In this document: in pieces, positions 17,899 to 28,045 of the stretch
How the letters are laid out: each line of letters starts with the position of its first letter
How positions within the stretch are numbered: the first letter of the stretch is position 1
NCBI RefSeq assembly: GCF_945881795.1
Contig: NZ_CAMCVG010000003.1
Coordinates: 1-57,075 of the forward strand
Length of the DNA: 57,075 bases
From: Rhodoferax sp. OV413
GTDB taxonomy: Bacteria; Pseudomonadota; Gammaproteobacteria; Burkholderiales; Burkholderiaceae_C
Reading direction: 5' to 3'
Position numbers and translations under genes: made by a program
Notes under the pieces: generated by a model
Database searches by the model: none
Told to the model about the DNA's origin: nothing
What the model saw: the letters and a program-made list of their open reading frames with translations, nothing else

Positions 17899-19572
17899 TC
17901 AGCTGGCCTGCGCGTCTTGCAGGGCGAGCCGCAGGGCGCTTGCCAGGTCAGAGCTTCGGTTGGCGGGGCCCAGAGCCCCGACCACGCCGCAGCGCGTCAA
18001 TATATCGAGCGGCTGGAATGCGAGGCCGCAAACAATCAAACGCACCCCGCGTTTGTGGCAGGTGCGCACCAGGTCCATCACGGTGTCTGCTCCGGAGGAG
18101 TCGATGTACATCACGTTCTTGAGGTCCAGCACCAGCACATGGCTTGGCAGCGAGTCCTCCAGATTTTCCACCAGCTTCACCGCGCCAAAGAACAGGGCGC
18201 CATAGAGCCGGTAAGCTGAAGTGTGCCCCGCCAGGCCGGACAGTGCGCTTGCGTCTGCGCCGCTCACAGGCTCACAGCGGGACAGGCTGGAGATGCGGTA
18301 GATGAAGGTCAGGCAGGCGGCGACCAGACCGACTTCCACCGCCACGGTCAGGTCCAGCACAACGGTCAGCAAGAAAACCGCCAGCAAAGTGGCGCGGTAG
18401 GGCAGCCGGTACTGCCGCAGCTGCACAAAAGCGCGCCACTCGCCCATGTTCCATGCCACAAACACCAGGATGGCTGCCATGGCTGCCAGCGGAATGTTTT
18501 TGGCCAAGGGCGCCGCCACCAGAACCACCAGGAGCAAGGTGAAGGCATGGACGATGCCGGCCACAGGGCTGTTGGCGCCGCTCTTGATGTTGGTGACGGT
18601 GCGGGCGATGGTGCCGGTGGCGGGCATACCGCCGAAAAACGGCGTGACGAAGTTGGCCACGCCCTGCGCCATCAGTTCCTGGTTGGGGTCGTGCCGGTCG
18701 CCAATCATGCCGTCGGCCACCCGGGCACACAAGAGAGATTCAATGGCCCCCAGCATCGCCAGTGTGCTGGCCGGAATCAGCAGAAAGCGCACGGTCTCCC
18801 AGCTGAAATCGGGCCACACCAGCCCGGGCAGGCTGGACGGCACACCGCCAAAACGGCTGCCAATGGTCTCCACCGGCAGGTCGGTGAGGCTGACCAACCC
18901 GGTGGCCGCCACCAGAGCCACCACAGCCCCCGGCACCAGCGCACAGCGGGCGGCCCAGGGCTGCTTGGTCGCCAAGCGCGCCCAACCATGCTGCCAAACC
19001 ACGATCAGCACCAGGCTGCCCAGCGCCAGCGCTGCGGCGTGCAGGTTGATCGTGCGCATCGCTCCGCCCAGGGTGTTCAGGATGCCGAAAAAGCTCCCCG
19101 GCATGGGGCCGGTGGTCAGGCCCAAAAAGTCTTTCACCTGCGACAGCGCAATCAAGACCGCAATACCGTTGGTAAATCCGATGACCACCGCAATCGGAAT
19201 AAAGCGCACCAGCGTGCCCAGCCTGAAGAAACCAAAGGCAAACAGCATCACGCCCGACATGGCGGTGGCAATCACCAGATTGGCGTAGCCGTAGCGCTCA
19301 ACGATGCCGTAGACGATGACGATGAACGCCCCCGCCGGCCCGCCGATTTGCACCCGGCTGCCACCCAGCAAAGAGATTAGGAAGCCGGCAATGATGGCGG
19401 TAAACAAGCCCGCCTCGGGTTTGAGCCCGCTGGCAATGGCAAAGGCCATGGCCAGCGGCAGCGCCACCACGCCTACCGTGAGTCCCGCGCCGACATCGCC
19501 CCAGAATTTTTCGCGGGAGTAGCCCCGCAGAGTCTGCAAGAGTTTGGGGCGAAATTCCAGGGAGACTTGCAT
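17899..19572 (-). CDS. SulP family anion transporter with STAS domain
   Basis: This 557-aa inner-membrane protein has about ten to twelve hydrophobic segments. The SulP motifs include VALPLAMAFAIASGLKPEAG and GGPAGAFIVIVYGIV in the N-terminal half. A C-terminal STAS domain (VLVLDLKNVMYIDSSGADTV) holds the usual conserved Ser in IDSSGA. SulP members carry sulfate, bicarbonate or dicarboxylates, and the substrate cannot be decided here. It lies between metG (27 nt) and nadB (55 nt) on the same strand. No sulfate-assimilation or carbonic anhydrase gene is nearby to point to a substrate. Confidence 0.9.
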   Translation of the reverse strand: MQVSLEFRPKLLQTLRGYSREKFWGDVGAGLTVGVVALPLAMAFAIASGLKPEAGLFTAIIAGFLISLLGGSRVQIGGPAGAFIVIVYGIVERYGYANLVIATAMSGVMLFAFGFFRLGTLVRFIPIAVVIGFTNGIAVLIALSQVKDFLGLTTGPMPGSFFGILNTLGGAMRTINLHAAALALGSLVLIVVWQHGWARLATKQPWAARCALVPGAVVALVAATGLVSLTDLPVETIGSRFGGVPSSLPGLVWPDFSWETVRFLLIPASTLAMLGAIESLLCARVADGMIGDRHDPNQELMAQGVANFVTPFFGGMPATGTIARTVTNIKSGANSPVAGIVHAFTLLLVVLVAAPLAKNIPLAAMAAILVFVAWNMGEWRAFVQLRQYRLPYRATLLAVFLLTVVLDLTVAVEVGLVAACLTFIYRISSLSRCEPVSGADASALSGLAGHTSAYRLYGALFFGAVKLVENLEDSLPSHVLVLDLKNVMYIDSSGADTVMDLVRTCHKRGVRLIVCGLAFQPLDILTRCGVVGALGPANRSSDLASALRLALQDAQAS

Positions 19573-19599
19573 CGGCTTTGCGGGGCGGCGGGCTCGTGC

Positions 19600-21780
19600 T
19601 TAGTGAATCCGCATGCCAGGCTGCGCGCCGGGCCATGGGTGCAGGATGTGGATGCCGGGGTGTGCGGCCTCGTCGGCATGGCTGGCGGCAAGCACCATGC
19701 CCTCGGACACGCCGAACTTCATCTTGCGCGGTGCCAGGTTGGCCACCAGCACAGTGAGCTGGCCCACCAGCTGCTCAGGTTGGTACATGCTGGCAATGCC
19801 GCTGAACACATTGCGGGTGGTGGGCTGGCCTTCGACGTTTTTCTCGCCCACATCGAGGGTGAGGCGCAGCAGTTTTGTGGAGCCTTCAACGGCTTCGCAG
19901 TTCACGATTTTTGCAATCCGCAGATCGATTTTTGCGAAATCGTCGATGCCAATGGTGGCGGCAAGCGCCTCGCCGCCGGGGGCATCGGGGTCTGCGGGTA
20001 CGGCTGCAGGTGCGGATTTTGCTACTTTTTTAGGAGCTATTGGCGCAGACTCCGCGGGCGCGAGAGGCTCTTTTGGCTCAAAAAGTGCGTCCAGTTGCTC
20101 GGGCGTGACCCGCTGCATCAGGTGCTGGTAGGGTGCGATGGCTTGCACGTCGCCCGCCACGCTCCAGCGTTGCATATCGGCCCCCACAAACGCCTGCACC
20201 GACCGGGCGAGCTCCGGCAGCACCGGAGCCAGATAACGCGTCAGGCTGGCAAACGCGTTGATCAGCACCGAGCACACCCGGTGCAGCGCCGCGTTGTTGG
20301 CCACGTCCTTGGCCAGGTCCCAGGGTTTGTTCTGGTCGACATAGGCGTTCACCTTGTCGGCCAGCAACATGATTTCGCGGGTGGCGCGGCCGGTGTCGCG
20401 GGCCTCGTACATCTGCGCCAATGCGTCGCCTGCGCCGCGAATCTCGGCCACGAGTGCCGCGCCGGCGGCGCCGAAGTCGCTGGTGAGCTTGCCGTCAAAT
20501 CGCTTGGTGATGAAGCCAGCCGCGCGGGACGCGATGTTCACGTACTTGCCGATCAGGTCGCTGTTGACCCGGGCCATGAAGTCGTCGGCGTTGAAGTCGA
20601 TGTCTTCATTGCGGTTGGAGAGTTTGGCAGCCAGGTAGTAGCGCAGCCACTCGGCGTTCATGCCCAGGCTCAGGTATTTCAGCGGGTCCAGGCCGGTGCC
20701 GCGGCTCTTGCTCATCTTTTCTCCGTTGTTTACCGTCAGGAAGCCGTGCACAAACACGTTGTCCGGCGTCTTGCGGCCGCTGAACTTCAGCATGGCCGGC
20801 CAGAACAGGGTGTGGAAGGTGACGATGTCTTTTCCGATGAAATGGTACTGCTCGGTGTCGGGTGCGGCCATGTACTCGTCGAAGCTGCGCGTGTCGCCAT
20901 GCTTGGCCTTGGGGCCGCCGCCGGTGGCCGATTGGGCGAACCAGTTCTTGAGCGAAGCAAGGTAGCCCACCGGAGCGTCCAGCCACACATAGAAATATTT
21001 GCCCGGCGCGTCCGGAATCTCGATGCCAAAGTAGGGCGCGTCGCGAGAGATGTCCCAGTCGCCCAGCCCTTCGCTGGTGCTGCCGTCCGGGTTGGTGCGC
21101 ACGCTGAACCACTCTTTGATCTTGTTGGCTACCTCGGGCTGCAACTTGCCGTCCTGGGTCCAGCGCTCCAGAAACTCGACGCAGCGCGGATCCGACAATC
21201 TGAAGAAATAGTGTTCGGAGTGCTTCAGCTCCGGCTTGGCGCCGGACAAGGCCGAGAAGGGGTTGATCAGGTCGGTGGGCGCATACACCGTGCCGCAGAC
21301 CTCGCAGTTATCGCCGTACTGGTCTTTGGCGTGGCACTTGGGGCACTCGCCTTTGATGTAGCGGTCGGGGAGGAACATGTTCTTCTCAGGATCAAAGAAC
21401 TGCTCGATGGTGCGCACCTCTATCAGCGAGCCATCCGCGCGGTCGCGCAGTGCGCGGTAAATGCTCTGGGCCAGCTCGGTGTTTTCGCTCGAGTGGGTGC
21501 TGTGCCAGTTATCGAAGCTGATGTGAAAGCCGTCCAGATACTGCTTGCGCCCGGCGGCAATGCCTGCCACGAACTGCTCCGGAGTCTGGCCGACCTTTTC
21601 GGCGGCAATCATGATGGGTGCGCCGTGGGTGTCGTCCGCGCCGCAGAAATTCACTGCGTGGCCCTGCATGCGCTGGAAGCGCACCCAGATGTCGGCCTGG
21701 ATGTATTCCATGATGTGGCCGATATGGAAGTTTCCGTTGGCATAGGGCAGGGCGGTGGTAACGAACAGTTGGCGCGGCAT
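19600..21780 (-). CDS. metG: Methionyl-tRNA synthetase
   Basis: MetG charges tRNA-Met. Domains in order: a Rossmann core with the HIGH-type motif [12 protein letters not shown], a zinc-binding insertion with CPKC and CEVC, the KMSKS loop ([11 protein letters not shown]), an alpha-helical anticodon domain, a Pro/Ala-rich linker (about 575-610), and a C-terminal EMAP/Trbp111-like tRNA-binding domain starting near [12 protein letters not shown]. The ATG at 21780 ([11 protein letters not shown]) matches family starts; a GTG six codons upstream is possible. A 26-nt repeat lies within codons 579-587, inside the linker. It is an intact, full-length long form. Confidence 0.95.
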   Translation of the reverse strand: MPRQLFVTTALPYANGNFHIGHIMEYIQADIWVRFQRMQGHAVNFCGADDTHGAPIMIAAEKVGQTPEQFVAGIAAGRKQYLDGFHISFDNWHSTHSSENTELAQSIYRALRDRADGSLIEVRTIEQFFDPEKNMFLPDRYIKGECPKCHAKDQYGDNCEVCGTVYAPTDLINPFSALSGAKPELKHSEHYFFRLSDPRCVEFLERWTQDGKLQPEVANKIKEWFSVRTNPDGSTSEGLGDWDISRDAPYFGIEIPDAPGKYFYVWLDAPVGYLASLKNWFAQSATGGGPKAKHGDTRSFDEYMAAPDTEQYHFIGKDIVTFHTLFWPAMLKFSGRKTPDNVFVHGFLTVNNGEKMSKSRGTGLDPLKYLSLGMNAEWLRYYLAAKLSNRNEDIDFNADDFMARVNSDLIGKYVNIASRAAGFITKRFDGKLTSDFGAAGAALVAEIRGAGDALAQMYEARDTGRATREIMLLADKVNAYVDQNKPWDLAKDVANNAALHRVCSVLINAFASLTRYLAPVLPELARSVQAFVGADMQRWSVAGDVQAIAPYQHLMQRVTPEQLDALFEPKEPLAPAESAPIAPKKVAKSAPAAVPADPDAPGGEALAATIGIDDFAKIDLRIAKIVNCEAVEGSTKLLRLTLDVGEKNVEGQPTTRNVFSGIASMYQPEQLVGQLTVLVANLAPRKMKFGVSEGMVLAASHADEAAHPGIHILHPWPGAQPGMRIH
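20021..20046 (+). repeat. 26-nt interspersed repeat, copy D (inside metG linker)
   Basis: This is a degenerate copy: GCTAC, then TTTTTTAGG, AGCTATT, GGCGC, at the fixed 26-nt spacing. The tail GACTCCGCGGGCGCGAGAGGC resembles those of copies B and G. It is antisense to metG in the linker before the C-terminal tRNA-binding domain. Confidence 0.6.
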
Positions 21781-21827
21781 GGGGAAGGGGACTTTCACAG
21801 ACAGGGACGCGATTTTAGTCGCGCCCC

Positions 21828-23078
21828 TCAGTCGGCCAGTGCTGCGCTGGCTCGGGGCTGTTGCCCGGCGGGGGCTTCGTACCAGCCGAAGAAGTCGACC
21901 ACCTCGGCGCGCTGCTTTTGCGCGTCCGCGTAGCCCAGCGCCATCAGCTCGCTGGTGTAGCCGCTCTCAAACAACAAATAGCTGGCCAGCGCCGCCCCTT
22001 TGACATCGGCCTTGGCCGACGACACCCCCACGCCGCCCAGCATGGTTCGCACCGCATGGGGCAGGTCGCCCACATGGCGGGCTGCCACCGCATCGAGCCG
22101 CTGGCTGGGCGCAATCACCAAAAGCTCCACCGGGCGCAGCGCGCTCTCCTTGCGCACGTCCGCGGGTATCAGCCGCATGGTGTTGTTGATGCGCTGCACG
22201 CGCTCCACGTCGACCGCCAGCGCGTCCAGAAAGATGTTGGACAGCGCATGCCCCGCAATCTGCGCAATGCTGGGGTAGGTGTTGGTGGTGTGCAGGTGGG
22301 CTTCGCCTTTGGGCTCGTGCATACGGCCTGCGCCGATCACAAGAATGCGCTCCGCTCCTAAATGAATGGCGGGAGCCACAGGCGCGCTCTGACGCATCGA
22401 GCCATCGCCAAAGTATTCTTCCCGCCCGTTGATGTGCAGTGCCTGGGAAGGAAAGACAAAAGGAATAGCGCTGGAAGCCAGCAGGTGGTCGTGGGTAATG
22501 CGGTCGCGCACCGCAAAGCGCTGGCTGCGCACCCAGGGCATGAGGCGCTTATCGCCTTCAAAAAAAGTCACGTGGTCGCCGGTGCTGTAGCTCGACGCCG
22601 TTACGGCCAAAGCCTGCAGGTGGCCTTGGCGCACCAAGAGAGGCAGCCGCTCCAGCGGAACGAGGCTGTGCAAGAGTTCACGCAAGGGGGTGTTGTCGAG
22701 CAGCGAGCGGGGCTTCACCCGCCGCCATTTGGCAAGCACCCAGCCCAGCGACAGCAGGGTGAGCCAGGTGGCTCCAGATCGCAGCATGCCGAGGTGGTCG
22801 GCGCGGTACACATCGTGGGCGTGGAAGTTCTTCCAGGTGCGGGCAATGGTTCGCACCGTCCCGTCAAAGTCGTCGGCCCCGCAAGCGAGCGCCGAGGCGT
22901 TGATGGCGCCTGCCGATGTGCCGGCGATGATGGGGAAGGGGTTGCCTTGCGCGCCGGCGCCGCAGGCCAGCCGGATATCGGCAATCGCCTCCAGCACCCC
23001 CACCTGGTAGGCCGCACGCGCACCGCCGCCGGTCAGCAGCAGGCCGGTCATGGGGGTCGCAGGCGTGTCGGCAAGCAT
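21828..23078 (-). CDS. Patatin-like phospholipase
   Basis: The 416-aa protein is a bacterial patatin with a Ser-Asp dyad. The oxyanion loop is [13 protein letters not shown], the nucleophile elbow is AGTSAGAIN (G-x-S-x-G, Ser at about residue 54), and the Asp box is FGDGSM. No signal peptide is seen. The C-terminal third (from about residue 290) is not part of the core and has no motif I recognise. The likely activity is lipid acyl hydrolysis at the membrane surface; the substrate is unknown. metG follows 47 nt downstream. Start 23078 lacks a clear Shine-Dalgarno, and an ATG nine codons in is also possible. Confidence 0.85.
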   Translation of the reverse strand: MLADTPATPMTGLLLTGGGARAAYQVGVLEAIADIRLACGAGAQGNPFPIIAGTSAGAINASALACGADDFDGTVRTIARTWKNFHAHDVYRADHLGMLRSGATWLTLLSLGWVLAKWRRVKPRSLLDNTPLRELLHSLVPLERLPLLVRQGHLQALAVTASSYSTGDHVTFFEGDKRLMPWVRSQRFAVRDRITHDHLLASSAIPFVFPSQALHINGREEYFGDGSMRQSAPVAPAIHLGAERILVIGAGRMHEPKGEAHLHTTNTYPSIAQIAGHALSNIFLDALAVDVERVQRINNTMRLIPADVRKESALRPVELLVIAPSQRLDAVAARHVGDLPHAVRTMLGGVGVSSAKADVKGAALASYLLFESGYTSELMALGYADAQKQRAEVVDFFGWYEAPAGQQPRASAALAD

Positions 23079-23334
23079 CAGCTGATATTAAAAGGGGCAG
23101 GGACCTGCAAATCGCTAAATCGATGGGGTAAACCCTTGGCTGGCGCCACGCATGGCGCTGGCGGGCGCAGAGGGCCCGGTTGCTTGGGTAGAGTCGGTAG
23201 ACTAGCAACCCGGATGCCATTTACCGAAGCCGGCGCAACGCATGATGCATGAACACAAAGCCCAATCGGAGCCGCTGGCCAGGGCTGGGTAAGGTTTCTA
23301 CTTTTGCGACCCTTGCAGCAAGGGGAAGACCACC
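23079..23334. promoter_or_regulatory. Divergent intergenic region between the patatin gene and fdsGB
   Basis: This 256-bp region must hold the formate dehydrogenase promoter. It contains a perfect hairpin GCGCCA-CGCA-TGGCGC (23143-23158) and a small GGGTAAACCC inverted repeat at 23127-23136. No regulator gene is adjacent and no sigma-54 site is seen. I cannot place -35/-10 boxes reliably. Confidence 0.35.
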
Positions 23335-25137
23335 ATGACAACCAGCACCCTCGTCCCGCAACCCACCGAAGTGGCATTCGCCACGGTGGACGATATGCGG
23401 GACCGCATCCGACGCAAAAGCAAACTCAAAGGCCGGCAGGCCGATGACGCGGCGGTGCAAGAGGTCCGGGCCTTGGTGGGCGCAGCGCCTCACCGGCGTG
23501 ATCTGTTAATCGAGCACCTGCACAAGCTCAACGACGCCTTCCGCTGCCTGCACGACAGGCATCTGGTGGCGCTTGCCAAAGAAATGAATGTTCCCATGGC
23601 GGAGGTGTTTGAGGTCGCGACCTTCTACCACCACTTTGAGGTGGTTCGGGGTGACGAGACGGTGCCGCAGCTGACGGTGCGGGTGTGTGATGGGCTGAGC
23701 TGTGAAATGGCAGGCGCGCAGGATCTGCTTACGTGCCTGCCTGCGATTTTGGGTGATGACGATGTTCGCGTGATTCCGGCGCCGTGTATCGGCCGCTGCG
23801 AACAGGCGCCTGCTGCGGTGGTGCATCAGCATCCTGTGCCGCGGGCGACCTTGGAGTCCATCGCGCAACTGGTGAAAGACGCCAAAGGCGGCCACCCGTC
23901 TGCGGAAGTAGCTACTGAATTTATAGCGTCCGATTATGCGGAACGCGCAGTGTCCCCGGAACCCCATGCGGTGGAAGTAGCCCCTGGCTACACCGGATTC
24001 GACACCTACAAAGCCAAAGGCGGATACGCTCTCGCAGCAGCCCTGAGCCAGGGCACCCACGACGCAGAATCCGTCGTGAAGGCCATGGAAGACTCCGGCC
24101 TGCGCGGTTTGGGTGGCGCCGGTTTTCCGGCCGGGCGCAAGTGGCGCATCGTGCGCGACCAGCCCGCGCCCCGCCTGATGGCCGTCAACATCGACGAAGG
24201 CGAGCCTGGAACCTTCAAAGACCGCACCTACCTGGAGCGCGATCCTCACCGTTTCCTGGAGGGCATGCTGGTGGCTGCGCAAGTGGTGGGCACCGAGACC
24301 TGCTACATCTACCTGCGAGATGAATACCACGGTTGCCGCGCGATTTTGGAAACCGAAATCGCCAAGCTGCAAGCCAATCCGCCCTGCCCACTCCCCACCA
24401 TAGAGCTACGCCGCGGGGCAGGCGCCTACATCTGCGGTGAAGAGTCGGCCATGATTGAGAGCATCGAGGGCAAGCGGGGCGAGCCCCGTATGCGCCCGCC
24501 CTACATCGCCCAGGTGGGCCTGTTTGGCCGACCGACCTTGGAACACAACTTCGAGACCCTGTACTGGGTGCGCGATATTGTGGAGAAGGGCGCTTCCTGG
24601 TTCAGCAGTTTCGGCCGCAACGGTCGCAAAGGCCTGCGCTCATTCAGCGTGAGTGGTCGCGTCAGGTTCCCCGGTGTGAAGCTGGCTCCTGCGGGCATTT
24701 CTGTGGCTGAGCTGATTGACGAGTACTGCGGCGGCATGCTCGATGGCCACACGCTTTACGCCTACCTGCCCGGTGGCGCATCAGGCGGTATTTTTCCGGC
24801 CAGCCTGTCCCATGTGCCCTTGGACTTTGACACCTTGCAGCCGCACGGCGGCTTCATTGGTTCAGCGGCGGTGATCGTGTTGAGCCAGCACGACAAGGCG
24901 CGCGATGCGGCCCTGAACATGATGCGCTTCTATGCCCACGAGAGCTGTGGCCAGTGCACCCCCTGCCGGGTGGGCACCGCCAAGGCCGCCACGCTGATGG
25001 AAGCCCCCCAGTGGGACAACGAGACTCTGGAGGACCTGAACGTCGTCATGACCGATGCCTCGATTTGCGGGCTGGGCCAGGCTGCACCCAACCCTGTTCG
25101 CTGTGTCCAGAAGTATTTTGCCCACGAGGTTGCCTGA
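23335..25137 (+). CDS. fdsB: NAD-dependent formate dehydrogenase, fused gamma-beta subunit (FdsG-FdsB)
   Basis: This 600-aa diaphorase subunit passes electrons from the alpha subunit to NAD+. Residues 1 to about 170 are a NuoE/FdsG-like 2Fe-2S domain with cysteines in VCDGLSCEMAG and APCIGRCEQAP. A variable linker (about 170-220) follows. From about 220 it is NuoF/FdsB-like: FMN loop GLRGLGGAGFPAGRKW, NADH-binding IDEGEPGTFKDRTYLE, and the 4Fe-4S motif SCGQCTPCRVG. In Cupriavidus fdsG and fdsB are separate genes; here they are fused in frame. The linker holds a 26-nt repeat. A GGGGAA Shine-Dalgarno precedes the ATG. fdsA follows after 1 nt. Confidence 0.92.
   Translation: MTTSTLVPQPTEVAFATVDDMRDRIRRKSKLKGRQADDAAVQEVRALVGAAPHRRDLLIEHLHKLNDAFRCLHDRHLVALAKEMNVPMAEVFEVATFYHHFEVVRGDETVPQLTVRVCDGLSCEMAGAQDLLTCLPAILGDDDVRVIPAPCIGRCEQAPAAVVHQHPVPRATLESIAQLVKDAKGGHPSAEVATEFIASDYAERAVSPEPHAVEVAPGYTGFDTYKAKGGYALAAALSQGTHDAESVVKAMEDSGLRGLGGAGFPAGRKWRIVRDQPAPRLMAVNIDEGEPGTFKDRTYLERDPHRFLEGMLVAAQVVGTETCYIYLRDEYHGCRAILETEIAKLQANPPCPLPTIELRRGAGAYICGEESAMIESIEGKRGEPRMRPPYIAQVGLFGRPTLEHNFETLYWVRDIVEKGASWFSSFGRNGRKGLRSFSVSGRVRFPGVKLAPAGISVAELIDEYCGGMLDGHTLYAYLPGGASGGIFPASLSHVPLDFDTLQPHGGFIGSAAVIVLSQHDKARDAALNMMRFYAHESCGQCTPCRVGTAKAATLMEAPQWDNETLEDLNVVMTDASICGLGQAAPNPVRCVQKYFAHEVA
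23902..23927 (-). repeat. 26-nt interspersed repeat, copy E (in the FdsG-FdsB linker)
   Basis: On the minus strand this reads GCTATAAATT, CAGT, AGCTACTTCCGC. It keeps GCTAT, AGCT and CGC at the fixed positions. It codes for about residues 190-198, between the two fused subunit domains. Confidence 0.65.
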
Positions 25138-25138
25138 G

Positions 25139-28045
25139 ATGAATGCCATTGCCAAGCCCGCTGAGCTGATGCCGCAAACCGTTGAATTCAAACTTGACCA
25201 GCAAACCATCGTCGCGTTTGAAGGAGAGACCATTCTCAAGGCCGCCAAGCGACACGGAATCGATATTCCCCACCTTTGCTACAAAGATGGCCTGCGCGCC
25301 GACGGCAACTGCCGCGCCTGCGTGGTCGAAATCAAAGGTGAGCGCACCCTCGCGCCGAGCTGCTGCCGTAGCGCTACCGCCGGAATGGAAGTCCAGGCCA
25401 AGAGCGAGCGGGCCATCAAGAGCCAGAAGATGGTGCTGGAGATGCTGCTCTCCGACATGCCGGACCTCGGCTACAAATGGAACGACGAGGGCTGCGCCGC
25501 CCCGGACTCCAGCCAGCAACACGGCGAGCTGAGTGACTGGGCCGCGCGCATGGGCGTGGTCGTCCGCCCGGAGCTCAAGGCCCTGCGGCGCGAACAGCCT
25601 TCCGCTGACATTTCGCACCCTGCCATGGACGTCCATCTGGACGCCTGCATCCAGTGCAACCGCTGTGTGCGTGCCTGCCGCGAAGAGCAGGTGAATGACG
25701 TGATTGGCTACGCGAATCGCGGTGCGCATTCTGAGATCGTGTTCGACTTGAGCGACCCGATGGGAGACAGCACCTGCGTGGCCTGCGGCGAGTGTGTGCA
25801 GGCTTGCCCCACCGGCGCTTTGATGCCCAAGTCGCGTGTTGGCACCCAGGTGGTGGACAAAAAGGTGGACTCGGTGTGCCCGTTCTGCGGCGTGGGCTGC
25901 CTGGTCATCTACAACGTCAAAGACAATGTCATCGTGAGTGTGGACGGGCGTGATGGCCCCGCCAACCACAACCGCTTGTGCGTGAAGGGCCGCTTCGGCT
26001 TTGATTACGCCCACAGCCCTCAGCGCTTGACGGTCCCGCTCATCCGCAAGGAAGGCGTGCCGAAAGACCCCGAGCAGCTCGACGCGCTCAACCGCCGTTT
26101 TTCAGAGGGTGGAGCCGATTGGTCCGAGGTGTTCCGCGAAGCCACCTGGGAAGAAGCGCTGGCACTCTCGACCGGCAAACTGCGCGGCCTGCGCGACACT
26201 TTCGGCAACAAGGCCTTGGCGGGCTTTGGCTCCGCCAAGGGCAGCAATGAAGAAGCCTACCTGTTCCAGAAGCTGGTGCGTACCGGATTTGGCAGCAACA
26301 ACGTCGACCACTGCACCCGTCTGTGCCACGCCTCCAGCGTGGCTGCGCTGCTCGAAGGTGTGGGCTCCGGCGCGGTGAGCAACCAGGTCAACGACGTAGA
26401 GCACTCGGATCTGATCTTTGTGATCGGCTCCAATCCCGCATCCAACCATCCGGTGGCTGCCACCTGGATGAAGAACGCTGCCAAAAAGGGCGCCAAGATT
26501 GTGCTGGCCGACCCGCGCGTGACCGACATCGGTAAACACGCCTGGCGCACCCTGCAGTTCAAGGCCGACACCGATGTGGCCATGCTCAACGCCCTCATCC
26601 ACGTGGTCATCGAAGAAGGTCTGGCCGACCAGGACTTCATTGCCAGGCGCGCCAGCAACTACGAGGCCTTGCGTGAGAACGTGAAGGGCTATAGCCCTGA
26701 AGCCATGGAGCCGATTTGCGGCGTGCCTGCGCAAACCCTGCGCGAAGTCGCCCGCGAATTCGCCAAAGCCCGCGGTGCCATGATTTTGTGGGGCATGGGC
26801 ATCAGCCAGCACGTGCACGGCACCGACAACGCCCGTTGCCTGATTGCCTTGGTGACGGTAACCGGCCAGATCGGCAAGCCAGGCTCGGGCCTGCACCCTC
26901 TGCGCGGCCAGAACAACGTGCAGGGCGCGTCCGACGCGGGCCTGATTCCCATGATGTTCCCCAACTACCAGCGCGTCACCAATACCGCGGCGCACGCCTG
27001 GTTCGAGAATTTCTGGAACACCAAGCTCGATGACAAGCCCGGTTACACCGTGGTTGAAATCATGCACAAGGCGCTGGCTGACGACAGCGATCCCCATAAG
27101 GTGCGCGGCATGTACATCATGGGTGAAAACCCCGCGATGAGCGACCCCGACCTGAACCACGCACGCCACGCGCTGGCGTCCTTGGAGCACTTGGTGGTGC
27201 AGGATATTTTCATGACCGAGACCGCCTGGCTGGCCGATGTTGTGTTGCCCGCTACCGCCTGGCCGGAGAAGGACGGCACCGTCAGCAACACTGACCGCAT
27301 GGTGCAGCTTGGCAAGAAAGCGGTGAACCCGCCCGGCCAGGCCAAGCCCGATATGTGGATTCTTCAGCAAATCGCCAAGGGCATGGGCCTGAACTGGGAC
27401 TACCCCGGCGATAGCGACGGTGTGGCCGCGGTGTTTGAGGAAATGCGCCAGGCCATGCATGCCGCCATCTCCGGCATCACTTGGGAGCGGCTGCAGCGCG
27501 AATCTAGCGTCACCTACCCCTGCCTCAGCGCGGAAGACCCGGGCTCGCCCACCGTGTTCATCGAGAGATTTCCGACCGATGACGGCCGCGTGCACCTGGT
27601 GCCGGCCGACATCATTCCTGCCAATGAGCGTCCAGATGCTAAGTTCCCGTTTGTGTTGATCACCGGGCGCCAACTCGAACATTGGCACACCGGCAGCATG
27701 ACCCGCCGTGCCACCGTGCTCGATGCGATTGAGCCTATGGCAACCGCCTCCCTGTGCGGTGCCGACTTGCAGGCTCTGGGCTTGCAGCCCGGGGATGTGA
27801 TCACCATCGCTTCCCGCCGCGGCAATGTGGCCATTCACGCCCGTCGCGACGATGGCACGCCACGGGGCGCGGTGTTTGTGCCCTTCGCCTATTACGAGGC
27901 CGCGGCAAATCTGATGACCAACGCGGCGCTGGACCCTTTCGGCAAGATTCCGGAATTCAAGTACTGCGCGGTGGCTGTCCGCAAAGGAGGCACCCCGGCT
28001 GCCATGAGCGGCTACGGCACGAACCCGGCGCCGGCTTCGCTATGA
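25139..28045 (+). CDS. fdsA: NAD-dependent formate dehydrogenase, alpha subunit
   Basis: FdsA is the cytoplasmic Mo/W-bis-MGD subunit that oxidises formate to CO2. Over 968 aa it has an N-terminal 2Fe-2S ferredoxin-like domain (CYKDGLRADGNCRAC), then CIQCNRCVRACRE and CVACGECVQACPT ferredoxin motifs, a 4Fe-4S site CPFCGVGC, and the molybdopterin core. The active-site residue is Cys396 in DHCTRLCHASSVA, a TGC codon, so selenocysteine is not used. No Tat signal is present, in line with a soluble enzyme. The fdsC (sulfurtransferase) and fdsD genes usual in Fds operons are absent downstream. Its stop overlaps the convergent DUF6352 gene by 6 nt. Confidence 0.95.
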   Translation: MNAIAKPAELMPQTVEFKLDQQTIVAFEGETILKAAKRHGIDIPHLCYKDGLRADGNCRACVVEIKGERTLAPSCCRSATAGMEVQAKSERAIKSQKMVLEMLLSDMPDLGYKWNDEGCAAPDSSQQHGELSDWAARMGVVVRPELKALRREQPSADISHPAMDVHLDACIQCNRCVRACREEQVNDVIGYANRGAHSEIVFDLSDPMGDSTCVACGECVQACPTGALMPKSRVGTQVVDKKVDSVCPFCGVGCLVIYNVKDNVIVSVDGRDGPANHNRLCVKGRFGFDYAHSPQRLTVPLIRKEGVPKDPEQLDALNRRFSEGGADWSEVFREATWEEALALSTGKLRGLRDTFGNKALAGFGSAKGSNEEAYLFQKLVRTGFGSNNVDHCTRLCHASSVAALLEGVGSGAVSNQVNDVEHSDLIFVIGSNPASNHPVAATWMKNAAKKGAKIVLADPRVTDIGKHAWRTLQFKADTDVAMLNALIHVVIEEGLADQDFIARRASNYEALRENVKGYSPEAMEPICGVPAQTLREVAREFAKARGAMILWGMGISQHVHGTDNARCLIALVTVTGQIGKPGSGLHPLRGQNNVQGASDAGLIPMMFPNYQRVTNTAAHAWFENFWNTKLDDKPGYTVVEIMHKALADDSDPHKVRGMYIMGENPAMSDPDLNHARHALASLEHLVVQDIFMTETAWLADVVLPATAWPEKDGTVSNTDRMVQLGKKAVNPPGQAKPDMWILQQIAKGMGLNWDYPGDSDGVAAVFEEMRQAMHAAISGITWERLQRESSVTYPCLSAEDPGSPTVFIERFPTDDGRVHLVPADIIPANERPDAKFPFVLITGRQLEHWHTGSMTRRATVLDAIEPMATASLCGADLQALGLQPGDVITIASRRGNVAIHARRDDGTPRGAVFVPFAYYEAAANLMTNAALDPFGKIPEFKYCAVAVRKGGTPAAMSGYGTNPAPASL

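Noticed and set aside
23079-23334. Molybdenum cofactor riboswitch before fdsGB
   Set aside because: Only a simple hairpin is visible. The multi-stem conserved core of the Moco RNA motif is not recognised.
26321-26329. Selenocysteine use in the formate dehydrogenases
   Set aside because: Both active-site codons are TGC (26324-26326 in fdsA and 40843-40845 in fdhA), so the residue is Cys and no SECIS element is needed.
26102-27838. A 578-codon open frame antisense to fdsA, with similar ones opposite coxL and fdhA
   Set aside because: These are typical antisense frames in GC-rich genes; the composition is His/Ala/Gly-rich with no recognisable domain.
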